A stretch of DNA of 64,000 nt, taken from the NCBI GenBank assembly GCA_038087015.1, contig JASBNA010000076.1, forward strand, positions 62,001-126,000, read 5' to 3'. How positions within the stretch are numbered: position 1 is the first letter of the stretch; every line of letters starts with the position of its first letter. The notes below the pieces were generated by a model. It was not told the origin of the DNA. It saw only the letters and a program-made list of their open reading frames with translations, and ran no database searches. The translations under genes and the position numbers were made by a program. This document shows, one piece after another, positions 1 through 9,180 of this stretch. The stretch is from Cerrena zonata (lineage: Eukaryota; Basidiomycota; Agaricomycetes; Polyporales; Cerrenaceae).

Positions 1-203
1 TTCTCAACCTATTGTTAAGTCACTAAAAACACCTTTTCATAGTGAGAAATTCCCCATTTTTCGTCTTTCAAATTGCCTGCAAAGGGGAATCATGTCGCAT
101 TTCCGGCTTGCGTCGTATTTTAATGTCAAAAAGTTAATTAATGCAAATATATACATATGAATAAGTATAAACTAATAATGATAATATACAAAAGAGCTTG
201 AAC

Positions 204-3200
204 TCAAACACGTCTTTTCTTACTGGCTTCACCATTTTTCTTGCCTTCTTTCATAAAATAATTTCTTTTACGTTCTCTTTCCTTTTCTTTTCTGATTTCT
301 TCTTTCTTAGCAATTTCTTTCAACTTATCTTTGAATTTATCTTCCTTCTTAGACTTTCTCTTTGCCTCTTTATCTCTCTTGATTGCAGTGATCTTGCTCA
401 TCAAATCTCTCGATTTCTTCTCGTCCTCAGATAATACAACGGCTCTCTTGGCCATGTAAGTCTTTTTACTTTGAGGTTTCATTTGATGAATTTGAGATTT
501 GAATGGTAATTCGGATCTAACTGATTTTGGAACCTTCAATGGATTAAATCTTCTTTCAACTCTTTCGATCTTCTTATATGCACTGTCTTGATTCATTGGG
601 GTTGGGATGTTTTGCTCTGCTCTAACTTGACCGGTCAATCTCATACCTTTCCATTCATTATGAGATCCTAAAAGTAACGAAGTAACAGGGTTATAGAAAT
701 GCTTAATCTTAACCGGATACCATGTCTTCAAGAATACCGTATCTGACATTAAAATCTTATCTTCAAAAGTTGCCCTGAAATAACCATCTGGTTTAGACAA
801 GGCTCTTTTGATTTCACCTCTTATACCTGAGACAGTTCTGATTTGTGCACCTTCAAATTTGGCAACTTCTAGAGCGTTTGAAAACATATCTTTAATAAAT
901 GCAGTATTACGGAAGATTTTATATGGATGACCAACCAATTTTAATTTCTTAACAATTTCAACTGATGAATTCAAATCTTCAACAATACCAGTGGCAGCTA
1001 CTCTAAATGATCCAGTAGTTGAACTTTTATCAATAATATTGAACCCAACAAAAGTAGTATTTGGTGCAACTAAAGGACCATAAAAGGAAGCAAAACAGTA
1101 GGCATGTTCAGGAGTATATTTCAACATTCTATTACGAGTTCTAGAATCAGTGGTTGTATAGATAGGTAATGTTTGAAACCTTCTCCATCCCAAAGATAAA
1201 ATCAATGGATCTTGAGATTTCAAAATCTTTTTATGCCAACGATGTCTTCTGATTCTAACATTCATTATACCAAATCTTGATTCAGTTGGTAATAAACCAC
1301 CCAAGACAATTGGATATTCAGGTTGTAAGTTTTCGATGAATTCACATGGAAGATTATTAAAAACAATTTTGACATATGAACCAGCCTTGAAACCTTCAAT
1401 TCTAACCCTTGTTTGTTGGTCCATTTCTTCATATTCAGACTTATTGATTTCCAATTGTTTGGCCATTTTATTCTTTTGAAATTCATACCAAGTATCGGCT
1501 TCCGTACGTCCTTCTGGATCATCAGCTCCAAATTCCCTATCCTCTTCCTCTTCGAATTGTAACTTCAATTGAGCTTTCTTAGCAGCATTAAGTTCTCTTC
1601 TTTGTTCTATGGTTAAATTCTTTTCATCTTCTTTTGACCCTTTATCATCTTCATCAGGTCCCATTTCATCCTTTTCCTCTTCAGCATCAAAGTCTGCGAA
1701 ATCATCGCCTTCAGACTCGTTATCATCATCGTCATCATTATCACCGTTATCAGCTATATCATTAGAGTTTTCTTCACCCTCTAAATCTTCGAAATCACCG
1801 TAAACTTCTTCATCATCCCCTTCTCCATTTTCTTCACCCTTTTCTTCAGTGTCATTCAATTTAGGTGCGGCTAAAAATCTGCTTTTAAGTTTTTGAAATC
1901 CACTCTCATATTCTTCATCACTGTTATCATCAGCTGGGTTGAATTTGTTTTTCAATTCTTCAATAGAAGGATATTCGGGTGCAAATTGATCCAAGTCTTT
2001 TGAGGTATCTTTAACATCTCTTTTCTTGAAAAAATCGCCGTCGTCTTCTTCTTCCTCAATATCAGATTCATCATCACTTTCTTCTACTATTTGAGCTCTC
2101 CACCTTTTGACAACTTCTTCCGGTTCAACATTATCTAAATACAATAATTTGTTTATATCCCATTTTCTTTGAACTGAACCTTTCAATCTACGAGCAGCAG
2201 ACTTGAATCCTGCTTCATCTTCATCCGATGATAAGGAAGAGTCTTCAACGTATTCTAATTCATCTTTATTGTATTGATTTTTCTTGTGGTCGAAATCAAT
2301 TTCGACTAATTTTGGCTCGCCACTTTCGGAGTCATAGTCTTCATTTTCGTCATCATCAGATGCCAAGTCATCAAACTCCTCATCCGCTTTTTCGAATTTA
2401 CCATGCAATTTTGGTCTTCTCATTTCAGCTCTACCAGTGTTTTCTGACTCTTGCTGATCATCCTCATCAGATTCCATATCAGACAAAAGACCGTGCTCTT
2501 CCTCCTCATTATCCTCGTGATCATCATGAGAAATAGCTTTAGATGAAGAGAATAATTGCAATCCCGGACCTTCTTCGAATCTTTCTTTCATAGTCTTTTC
2601 AACATCTTGCAAGCCAGTAACTAATTTTTCACCTTCACCAGCTTCTTTACCTTTAACAAAATGCTCCTTATCACCAACATCGATGTATACTGCATCTCTA
2701 TCAACAAGAACCCCACCAACATCAGACATTGGTGCATATATGATTTTTTGTTTGTCTTCCAATCTCTTACGTCTTCTGGTAGTTTTAGCAATTGGTTCAC
2801 CAGCTTCAGCTGCAGCCTTAGCTCTTTCTCTTTCGAGATCATCCAACTTTTGCTCAAAGTAAGGAGTTGGACATGGATCTGGTAATTTTTCAACCGAATG
2901 AACAAATTGGTCACCAACACCTGCAATGTGGATTTGTGCACCGGTGTAGGGCAAAGGAGTACCATGCAAGTAACCATAGATGGCGACTTTTCTATCACAT
3001 TTTGGATTCTCTTGTATAGTTTGAGGGTGGGTTAAATCAGTAACACGATCTGCTAATAAATATGGATGTTCATTTCTCCATTTTAAAGGTCTAAATTTCA
3101 TAACCGAGATGAATCTACTTAAATTTAAAATTTCTCGATCCGGATAACGGCCATTGATAACACCCGATAAATAAAATAACTTAGCACCTTGATAAACTTC

Positions 3201-3797
3201 TGTCCACAAACGATGCTTCAATCTCTTTTTGGAAGTTCTTAAAGTTGATTGAGATTTGAATAAATCCAAATGGGTGGCTATACCCAAGACTCTAGGCATA
3301 CCATGATGTTGAGCTATATTTAAAAATTCCATGGTTTCCATTTCTAAACCAAAATTACCATCAATCAAAAGTAAAACTAAATCGGCAATTTTGGCGGCAT
3401 CAATCATTGAATTCAAATCATTATTAACTTCTATAAATGTCAACCTTCTTCTTTTACCACTAACAATAGTAATTGGACCTTTCACTTCAGTCAATGAAGT
3501 CTTGGCCAATCGTCTTACTAATGATTTAATTAAAGTTGTTTTACCAGTACCGGGAGGACCAACAACTGCTACTATAACTGGTGGAGGATCATCATCAGGA
3601 GTTCTATCGACCATTGGAACATGCAATTTCCTCTCGTTTACTTCAGAAGACCTCTTGGCCATTCTTTCCAACTTCTTTGGTGCACTCACCGCAAAAGCTT
3701 TAGCATTATAACCATTTTGATGTAATTTCTTCTTACTAGTATTCTTCTTCGTGGAACCTCCACGATGAGCCTTATTTGACTGTTGATTACTATCCAT
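204..3797 (-). CDS. BMS1: Bms1, GTPase of the small-subunit processome
   Basis: Nucleolar GTPase required for 40S ribosome biogenesis; in yeast it acts with Rcl1 in the early pre-18S rRNA cleavages. The 1197-residue protein is close to the usual family length. It starts with a basic N-terminus, followed by a P-loop GPPGTGKTT at residues 80-88. An AARP2CN-type region follows, then a long acidic low-complexity segment (roughly residues 430-770, rich in E/D/S). The conserved C-terminal Bms1/Tsr1 domain comes next, and the protein ends in a Lys/Arg-rich tail. The ATG is the first in frame. The next gene upstream is transcribed divergently across about 350 bp. The order of domains makes Bms1 much more likely than its paralogue Tsr1, which lacks a good P-loop. 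Identification is by family recall; the P-loop and domain order are seen directly. Confidence 0.95.
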   Translation of the reverse strand: MDSNQQSNKAHRGGSTKKNTSKKKLHQNGYNAKAFAVSAPKKLERMAKRSSEVNERKLHVPMVDRTPDDDPPPVIVAVVGPPGTGKTTLIKSLVRRLAKTSLTEVKGPITIVSGKRRRLTFIEVNNDLNSMIDAAKIADLVLLLIDGNFGLEMETMEFLNIAQHHGMPRVLGIATHLDLFKSQSTLRTSKKRLKHRLWTEVYQGAKLFYLSGVINGRYPDREILNLSRFISVMKFRPLKWRNEHPYLLADRVTDLTHPQTIQENPKCDRKVAIYGYLHGTPLPYTGAQIHIAGVGDQFVHSVEKLPDPCPTPYFEQKLDDLERERAKAAAEAGEPIAKTTRRRKRLEDKQKIIYAPMSDVGGVLVDRDAVYIDVGDKEHFVKGKEAGEGEKLVTGLQDVEKTMKERFEEGPGLQLFSSSKAISHDDHEDNEEEEHGLLSDMESDEDDQQESENTGRAEMRRPKLHGKFEKADEEFDDLASDDDENEDYDSESGEPKLVEIDFDHKKNQYNKDELEYVEDSSLSSDEDEAGFKSAARRLKGSVQRKWDINKLLYLDNVEPEEVVKRWRAQIVEESDDESDIEEEEDDGDFFKKRDVKDTSKDLDQFAPEYPSIEELKNKFNPADDNSDEEYESGFQKLKSRFLAAPKLNDTEEKGEENGEGDDEEVYGDFEDLEGEENSNDIADNGDNDDDDDNESEGDDFADFDAEEEKDEMGPDEDDKGSKEDEKNLTIEQRRELNAAKKAQLKLQFEEEEDREFGADDPEGRTEADTWYEFQKNKMAKQLEINKSEYEEMDQQTRVRIEGFKAGSYVKIVFNNLPCEFIENLQPEYPIVLGGLLPTESRFGIMNVRIRRHRWHKKILKSQDPLILSLGWRRFQTLPIYTTTDSRTRNRMLKYTPEHAYCFASFYGPLVAPNTTFVGFNIIDKSSTTGSFRVAATGIVEDLNSSVEIVKKLKLVGHPYKIFRNTAFIKDMFSNALEVAKFEGAQIRTVSGIRGEIKRALSKPDGYFRATFEDKILMSDTVFLKTWYPVKIKHFYNPVTSLLLGSHNEWKGMRLTGQVRAEQNIPTPMNQDSAYKKIERVERRFNPLKVPKSVRSELPFKSQIHQMKPQSKKTYMAKRAVVLSEDEKKSRDLMSKITAIKRDKEAKRKSKKEDKFKDKLKEIAKKEEIRKEKERERKRNYFMKEGKKNGEASKKRRV

Positions 3798-4051
3798 CTG
3801 TGATTCCTATTCTCTGATACTTTTTCTTTCGTAATATGAATGGAACAAAGAGGACACGGTATTTAATACAACAATTATAACTTAATATAAGCTCCCGAAG
3901 AAAGTATATTGATTAGTATTAAATCAAACCAAATTTTTAATTTTTTTTTTTTCATATCTCATCTCTTCACATACAAAACAAAAAAAAAAAGGAAGAGTCG
4001 ATGCACCCTCGTAATTCAATACACACGTGACATATACCTCGTAACTTATTT

Positions 4052-4216
4052 ATGGACGCAAAAATTACAAAAAGACTGCAAAAGCTTGAATCTTCCATCA
4101 AAAGAGTCAGAGCTTCACACAGAAGGGTATCTACTGGGAGATTCAATGCATGTGAGGATAATAGCTTTTTTGTTCAAAACTGTCATTTATATATCAGGCT
4201 TCATTCAAGATATTGA
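4052..4216 (+). other. Possible alternative 5' exon or frame for the gene at 4146
   Basis: A 54-codon open frame begins with a lysine/arginine-rich, helix-prone start (MDAKITKRLQKLESSIKRVR) and ends at a stop at 4214-4216. It overlaps the start of the long frame in another phase. It looks more like the N-terminus of a protein than the residues encoded just upstream of 4146. No consensus GTATGT donor or TACTAAC branch site is visible here. A run of six T (about 4166-4172) lies inside the overlap, so an indel could link the two frames. Whether it is coding is inference. Confidence 0.3.
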
Positions 4217-5525
4217 GGCCAGTTGGTTTTTCAAAGAGTACAAAGTTTGTAATCCTTCTAATCGGGATGGTCTTACAACTTTCACTGGATTCAAAATAAC
4301 CAGAAAGTACAAGATCGAAGCTGTCATGCCTACCTCGATGCTATTTATGTCAATAGCTCATTGCAATCATGGAAAAGTTGACTACGAGAAAACGACGAGG
4401 ATGTCTTCAAATCATGATATCAATTGGGACCAGCCCTTTTGTATGATCAAACCAAACTTAGGAACAAAATTAAGAGATTTACCCGAAGATATACCACAGA
4501 ATTTAGATAACCGAGAGTTGGAGTCGCAAGGTAGCTTGAATCTAACTCTGGGTAACATGGTGGCAAACAACCCCAAGGAGGCCAAAGGACGGACGGAGAT
4601 TATCGGTGGAAATGCAACAGCTCAGACGAGAACTAAAATTAAAGATAATTTTATTCCTATAAAAAACTTTATAAATACTCTTGCTGATAAAACAGTCCAG
4701 CTTTTTATTGGAGGAAACCGAAAGCATATAAATTATTCGGGATTGAAGGAATCTAGTCATTTAAACGACTTACAACTGTCGAGTATTCAGTCTTCTTTGG
4801 AGTGGGAATCTAGGAACTTGGTTTGTTATAAAATAGCCCGTCGTAGGAAGTATGCTAAAAGAGATATTTTATACTATATGCCTCATACGTTTGTGGGTGC
4901 CCTTTTTGAATGCCAGCTTTCTACCGAAGACAAGAGGTATTTATTCCAGAATTTGTCAACTATTGATCTTTTCCAATTTCATAATTTCGATATTAAGTGT
5001 GACCGCTCCTTGTCCCGAGCTTTGAAACCGTTGGTGGCTGAAGATAGTACTAAGCAATGGTTCGAAAGAAAGGAAACTTCTTTCATCCAAACAATCCCAT
5101 ACTTGACGACGGCTACTCCTTATAATTTGAGGTTCAAATTAAGTGATACGAATGACATGTTTCAACATACATGGGCATCTGATATAGATGTAAATGAAGA
5201 ATACAATTATAATGAGTTTGAGGTAAACTTAATTTCTCAAGCAATAGCCAAAAGTGCAAATCATGTCAATAAGTTGTTGATGACAAGACCTTTGTTTAAA
5301 TTGTCCAAAACGAATTCTCTTCACTCATATGATAATGAAGATGAAGATGGAAATGAAAGCCAGGAAATTGTAAATAGTAGATATAATAGGATGAGAGATA
5401 AATTCGATAAGTTCGCTATCGACCAAAGGATTAGTTTGATTATTTCAAGTATATTGGGAAAAAAGGATATTTTCGATCTTTTTCAAAACTTACAAGCACC
5501 TTGGGACGTAATATCAGATAAGTAG
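4146..5525 (+). CDS. Unrecognised protein, 5' end uncertain
   Basis: Open frame of 459 codons from the first in-frame ATG; I do not recognise the family. The protein is mostly polar and has no obvious signal peptide. A basic segment with CYKIARRRKYAKRD lies near the middle (nucleotides about 4826-4867), and an acidic NEDEDGNE stretch lies near residues 396-403. There is a hydrophobic patch at residues 5-17. The open frame continues upstream of the ATG to about 3909 without a stop or ATG. A second frame carries an ATG at 4052 with a coiled-coil-like basic start and runs to 4216, so the true start may lie there, joined by a frame break or intron. A conservative internal start is the Met at 4401. 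It is divergent from BMS1 and tail-to-tail with the FLC gene. Likely a real lineage-specific or fast-evolving gene. Confidence 0.7.
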   Translation: MHVRIIAFLFKTVIYISGFIQDIEASWFFKEYKVCNPSNRDGLTTFTGFKITRKYKIEAVMPTSMLFMSIAHCNHGKVDYEKTTRMSSNHDINWDQPFCMIKPNLGTKLRDLPEDIPQNLDNRELESQGSLNLTLGNMVANNPKEAKGRTEIIGGNATAQTRTKIKDNFIPIKNFINTLADKTVQLFIGGNRKHINYSGLKESSHLNDLQLSSIQSSLEWESRNLVCYKIARRRKYAKRDILYYMPHTFVGALFECQLSTEDKRYLFQNLSTIDLFQFHNFDIKCDRSLSRALKPLVAEDSTKQWFERKETSFIQTIPYLTTATPYNLRFKLSDTNDMFQHTWASDIDVNEEYNYNEFEVNLISQAIAKSANHVNKLLMTRPLFKLSKTNSLHSYDNEDEDGNESQEIVNSRYNRMRDKFDKFAIDQRISLIISSILGKKDIFDLFQNLQAPWDVISDK

Positions 5526-5789
5526 TACATGTTTTTAAATACCTTTAATTAATTTGATTAGATATTCAAGATAGAAGAAAATAAATGTGCAAACTTGTAT
5601 TTGTTTCAACAAATTCAAAGTTCACAAAAAACGAAAGACTCAAGAGAGAATTTAAAATAAACGAGAAAAGAATAAGCTAATAATATACATGAACAGTATT
5701 TAAACTGTCCCTAAGGATATTTCGAAAATTTGTTTTCGAAAAAGAGAGAAAATTTTTTTTGAAAGGCTAATTTTACAAGATTCCATTAA

Positions 5790-8255
5790 TCAAACAATCC
5801 TGGTTGCGTCAGTTGGGTTATTATTCATGGATTGTTGAGCTGACATTTCGGAGTAGTTTCTTTGATGGGTTTTAGGAGATTCATTTAAGATTGGGGTATT
5901 GAGTGAGTTTACTTCGTCCTTTGGACTCAAGGTATCACTTATTCTAGTAATATGACTTGATTTTGGGGTATTGGAAGTTTTGTTTGCATTTGAAGGGGAA
6001 TTATTGTTTTTCTTTGTTGAAAGATTTCTAGTTAAATTCTTCAATTTTGCACCTAAACCAGCGTTATTGTTTGGTTTATTATCATCACTATCTGATCCTT
6101 CACCTAAAGTTCTTTCTTTTTCATTCGCAATCCATTTCTCGCTTTGATTCAAAGAAGGAGTTAATATATCATGACTTTTATGATTTTCTGAAGATGAAGA
6201 TTTGTCTTCGTCATCCTCATCATCGGCGCCGTTACTCAAATTGTGAAGTCTATACATTTCCAGTTCCCAATTGTTAGAATGGTCTTGAGCTGCCAAACCA
6301 AGAGCGAATAATTCGTTATGAACGTTATCTTTCTCTTTAGAGGCCAGGTTATCGCCCTTGTCAGTGTAAGATTTACGTTTAACAGAGGATTTTCTTTGGA
6401 ATGAGGCACGGTCATCTTTAGCAGGGGCGAAACGAGCATCAGGATTCTTGGAAGTGATAGCAAGACAAATCAAGACGATGATCATGAGTAAGAGAATCAA
6501 AGAGAAAGCGGCATTCAAGATAAAGAAAATCCAACCCATAATTGAACTTACTTGAGCCGGTTGACCAAATAAGTCAGAGAAAAACAAGAACAAGAATGAA
6601 TTAATAGTGATAACAATTGACATACAATAATTCAAAACATTGGTTGATTTGTCCAAGTAAGGAGCTTGGATAAATAAATGGATAGTATAAGCCAAATCAA
6701 GAATGAATAAGATTAAAGAACTTGCTTTACCACTATATTGACATAACCCAATAAAAATACCTTTAATCAAAGAATAACCGGTAAGAACAATACCAAACCA
6801 ATATTTGTTGGCATTAAACATGGTATAGCAAAAACCATATTTATTTAAAATTCTTGAATCACCATAAAGTAAAGCAGCAGGATTATTATATTGAATGATT
6901 GATTTTTTACCGAATTGTAAAGTTTTCCAAAAGGAAAAGCCAATAACCCCCAAGGAAAGAATAAGGAAGATAATTGCTAGAATGATAACGGCTGGAGAAT
7001 CATTTTGAGTGAATTCCCATAAGGAAAGGATGATCAATTGGGTGAAACCAATATAGATATAACGTTGTAAAGCACCTTTCATAATTGATGCAAAAGAAGT
7101 TCTAAAGTGGTTTAAACGGTTTGGGTTAATTTTTTTGAAGCGAATCAATAATTCAACTGTTTGTTTTATTAAAACTAAAATAACTGCCAAAAGGAAACCA
7201 CACAAAATAAAAAAGGTGAAACCGGTAACAACAATGGCGGTGGTTTCAATATGGGAGCCAAAACCAATTCTTTCAATACCTCTTAAGATAATAGTGTTTG
7301 TATTTGAACTCAAACTAAAATCCAAAGATCTTTTATTATATTCTTCAACACTTTGATTAGAGAAAAATCCAGTAACATCATTTCTTACAGCAAACTTATG
7401 CATACCATCCAAATAATCCATAGCTCTTTGAACCAAGATTTGTTTAGTAGTACCCAAGAAATAAGTAGTTGGATGTCCACCAGTGGATTGGATATACCAT
7501 CTAAAGATATCCTGCATGAAGGTGACTCTAATTAACCCCATTGACCAAGCCAAGTTTTCAGCCCAAGAAGAAGCAATTGGAGGAACTCTTTCAACATGTT
7601 GCATCGAAACCACAACCACTGATTGGAAATAAAGGAAAAGAGAAACAGCATTAGCAGAAATATGAGAAGCAGCATTTGAATTACCAAAAGTAGATAAAAC
7701 AGCAGCAATCAATAAACCTAAACCAGCTATAATTGCAGTAGCCCATTTAGCACCGGTTTGACTAACGGTTTTACCATTAGTGAAACCCGATTGAATACAA
7801 GATAATTCTTCTCCTGAATCACGATCTTTAACAATGACTTTGACCACTGCGTCAATATCTGGAACGTTATAAGCGATACCAGGAATCATCTTAACGTAAT
7901 CCTTACTAATATATTCTATTGATTCAACTTGCATTGAACCAGGGAAAATTGGACAAAATTGTTTCCAACCTAAAGTACACATATCAATATTTTTTTCAAT
8001 AATTAAGAAACCATATGCATAAACTTGAACATGAGCAATAACATAAGAGCTAATTTCAGTTGATAAATCAAGGGAATATCTTAATGAACGATCATCAGGA
8101 TTAAAAGTAACGTTAAAATATGATGGTGAGATTTGCGAATTCTCCATACATGTAACTAAGGAAGTCGCCAGAAGTGATCTTTTAGCCAAAATGGGATTAA
8201 TGAATAAAGAAACCCATGTTAGAAATAAAAGTATCGATCTCTTTAATAAAACCAT
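5790..8255 (-). CDS. FLC-family TRP-like membrane protein
   Basis: Homologue of the yeast flavin carrier proteins Flc1-3, ER and plasma-membrane proteins linked to FAD transport into the ER lumen, calcium homeostasis and cell-wall integrity. The 821-residue protein has a signal peptide (about residues 1-24, ending near ILAKR). A Cys-containing luminal ML-like domain follows (residues about 30-165). Eight to nine hydrophobic spans run from about residue 170 to 625, and the C-terminal tail is long, cytosolic and Ser/Asn-rich with acidic DDEDDED patches. The conserved GFTNGKTVSQTGAKWAT segment just before the first span is typical of the family. Which paralogue (FLC1, FLC2 or FLC3) cannot be decided from sequence alone. 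The 5' flank is about 0.9 kb with poly-A tracts and a 35-bp tandem repeat far upstream. Confidence 0.9.
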   Translation of the reverse strand: MVLLKRSILLFLTWVSLFINPILAKRSLLATSLVTCMENSQISPSYFNVTFNPDDRSLRYSLDLSTEISSYVIAHVQVYAYGFLIIEKNIDMCTLGWKQFCPIFPGSMQVESIEYISKDYVKMIPGIAYNVPDIDAVVKVIVKDRDSGEELSCIQSGFTNGKTVSQTGAKWATAIIAGLGLLIAAVLSTFGNSNAASHISANAVSLFLYFQSVVVVSMQHVERVPPIASSWAENLAWSMGLIRVTFMQDIFRWYIQSTGGHPTTYFLGTTKQILVQRAMDYLDGMHKFAVRNDVTGFFSNQSVEEYNKRSLDFSLSSNTNTIILRGIERIGFGSHIETTAIVVTGFTFFILCGFLLAVILVLIKQTVELLIRFKKINPNRLNHFRTSFASIMKGALQRYIYIGFTQLIILSLWEFTQNDSPAVIILAIIFLILSLGVIGFSFWKTLQFGKKSIIQYNNPAALLYGDSRILNKYGFCYTMFNANKYWFGIVLTGYSLIKGIFIGLCQYSGKASSLILFILDLAYTIHLFIQAPYLDKSTNVLNYCMSIVITINSFLFLFFSDLFGQPAQVSSIMGWIFFILNAAFSLILLLMIIVLICLAITSKNPDARFAPAKDDRASFQRKSSVKRKSYTDKGDNLASKEKDNVHNELFALGLAAQDHSNNWELEMYRLHNLSNGADDEDDEDKSSSSENHKSHDILTPSLNQSEKWIANEKERTLGEGSDSDDNKPNNNAGLGAKLKNLTRNLSTKKNNNSPSNANKTSNTPKSSHITRISDTLSPKDEVNSLNTPILNESPKTHQRNYSEMSAQQSMNNNPTDATRIV

Positions 8256-9180
8256 CGTGGTAATCAGTAAACTTGTTAACTGGAAATCAGGGGATCAAAT
8301 CAAAGGTTATTCTGATCTTCTCAAATAAAGCGAACGGTAGGAAAAGCAATATAATTAGCTTCCACAGATAACTAAACGATGGGAATGTGACTAAAGACCA
8401 GTCAAAGCTGCTTATAGATCAAGATGTGAAAAGAACTACTAGTTAATAAGACGGTAGCTAACAGGCTTTTCCATATTATTTTTTCCTACTCCTTAGAAGG
8501 TGTTGTTATTTTTAAAACGCTAACAAAACAAAAAAAAAAAAAGGCCAAAAAAAAAAAATTTCACGTTTAAATCTTCAATAAGAACTGCGGTTTGTGAGCC
8601 CATACATCCCTATTTTACTTCGAAAATTCCAAACAAATAAGGCTGCAAGCTGGGAGCTAAGTAGACCAATAACAACAACAACTACAGTTACAAAGATCAA
8701 AACGATCTTCTCCACGCACCAAGACTACCACCAAGACCAAGCTCTATTGTAGAGTTAGTCGTTCTCTACTTCTCTTCGTCTCTGGCATCGTGGTGTACGT
8801 TTCCGTTCTTTGATGATAGTAGCATTGGGGTTCCCTGCGTTGAAAAAACCATTATATATTCATTTTTTACATCTTACGATGTCTTTGTTCATATGAACAT
8901 CATTAAATTTCTGTTTTTGTACTTGAAATACTCGTGTAGTTAATCAACACTAAGCCTGAAATCTCATCCCTTCGTGAAAGGCACAATAAATGTAAGGGAC
9001 TAAACACCGTTTAACCATGAACAGTTCAAAAAAAGTATTTTTAGACTACTTCTACATACTTTGATTGCAAAAACATGTTATACTTTGATTGCAAAAACGT
9101 ACTTGACTATTTATATACTTTGATTGCAACAACGTACTTGACTATTTATATACTTTGGTTGTGAGACTTTTATACCAAAA
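8256..9180. other. Intergenic region, FLC promoter side
   Basis: About 0.9 kb between the start of the FLC-like gene and the end of the Lon gene, both on the minus strand. It holds A-rich tracts near 8528-8560, a short CCA/ACC-rich patch near 8720-8735, and the 35-bp tandem repeat at 9056-9165. No open frame of note and no tRNA-like boxes were seen. Confidence 0.6.
9056..9165. repeat. Tandem repeat, 35-bp unit
   Basis: Units starting ATACTTTGATTGCAA begin at 9080, 9115 and 9150, a 35-bp period. A shorter copy starts at 9056. The two central units are nearly identical, with one A-to-C difference near the middle. The last unit is truncated and diverged (ATACTTTGGTTG). The array ends about 15 bp before the stop codon of the Lon gene, so it would lie in that gene's 3' UTR. 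Confidence 0.9.

Noticed and set aside
198..434. Hydrophobic open frame antisense to the end of BMS1
   Set aside because: Complement of the Lys-rich BMS1 tail; Phe/Leu/Ser bias is a codon-complement artefact.
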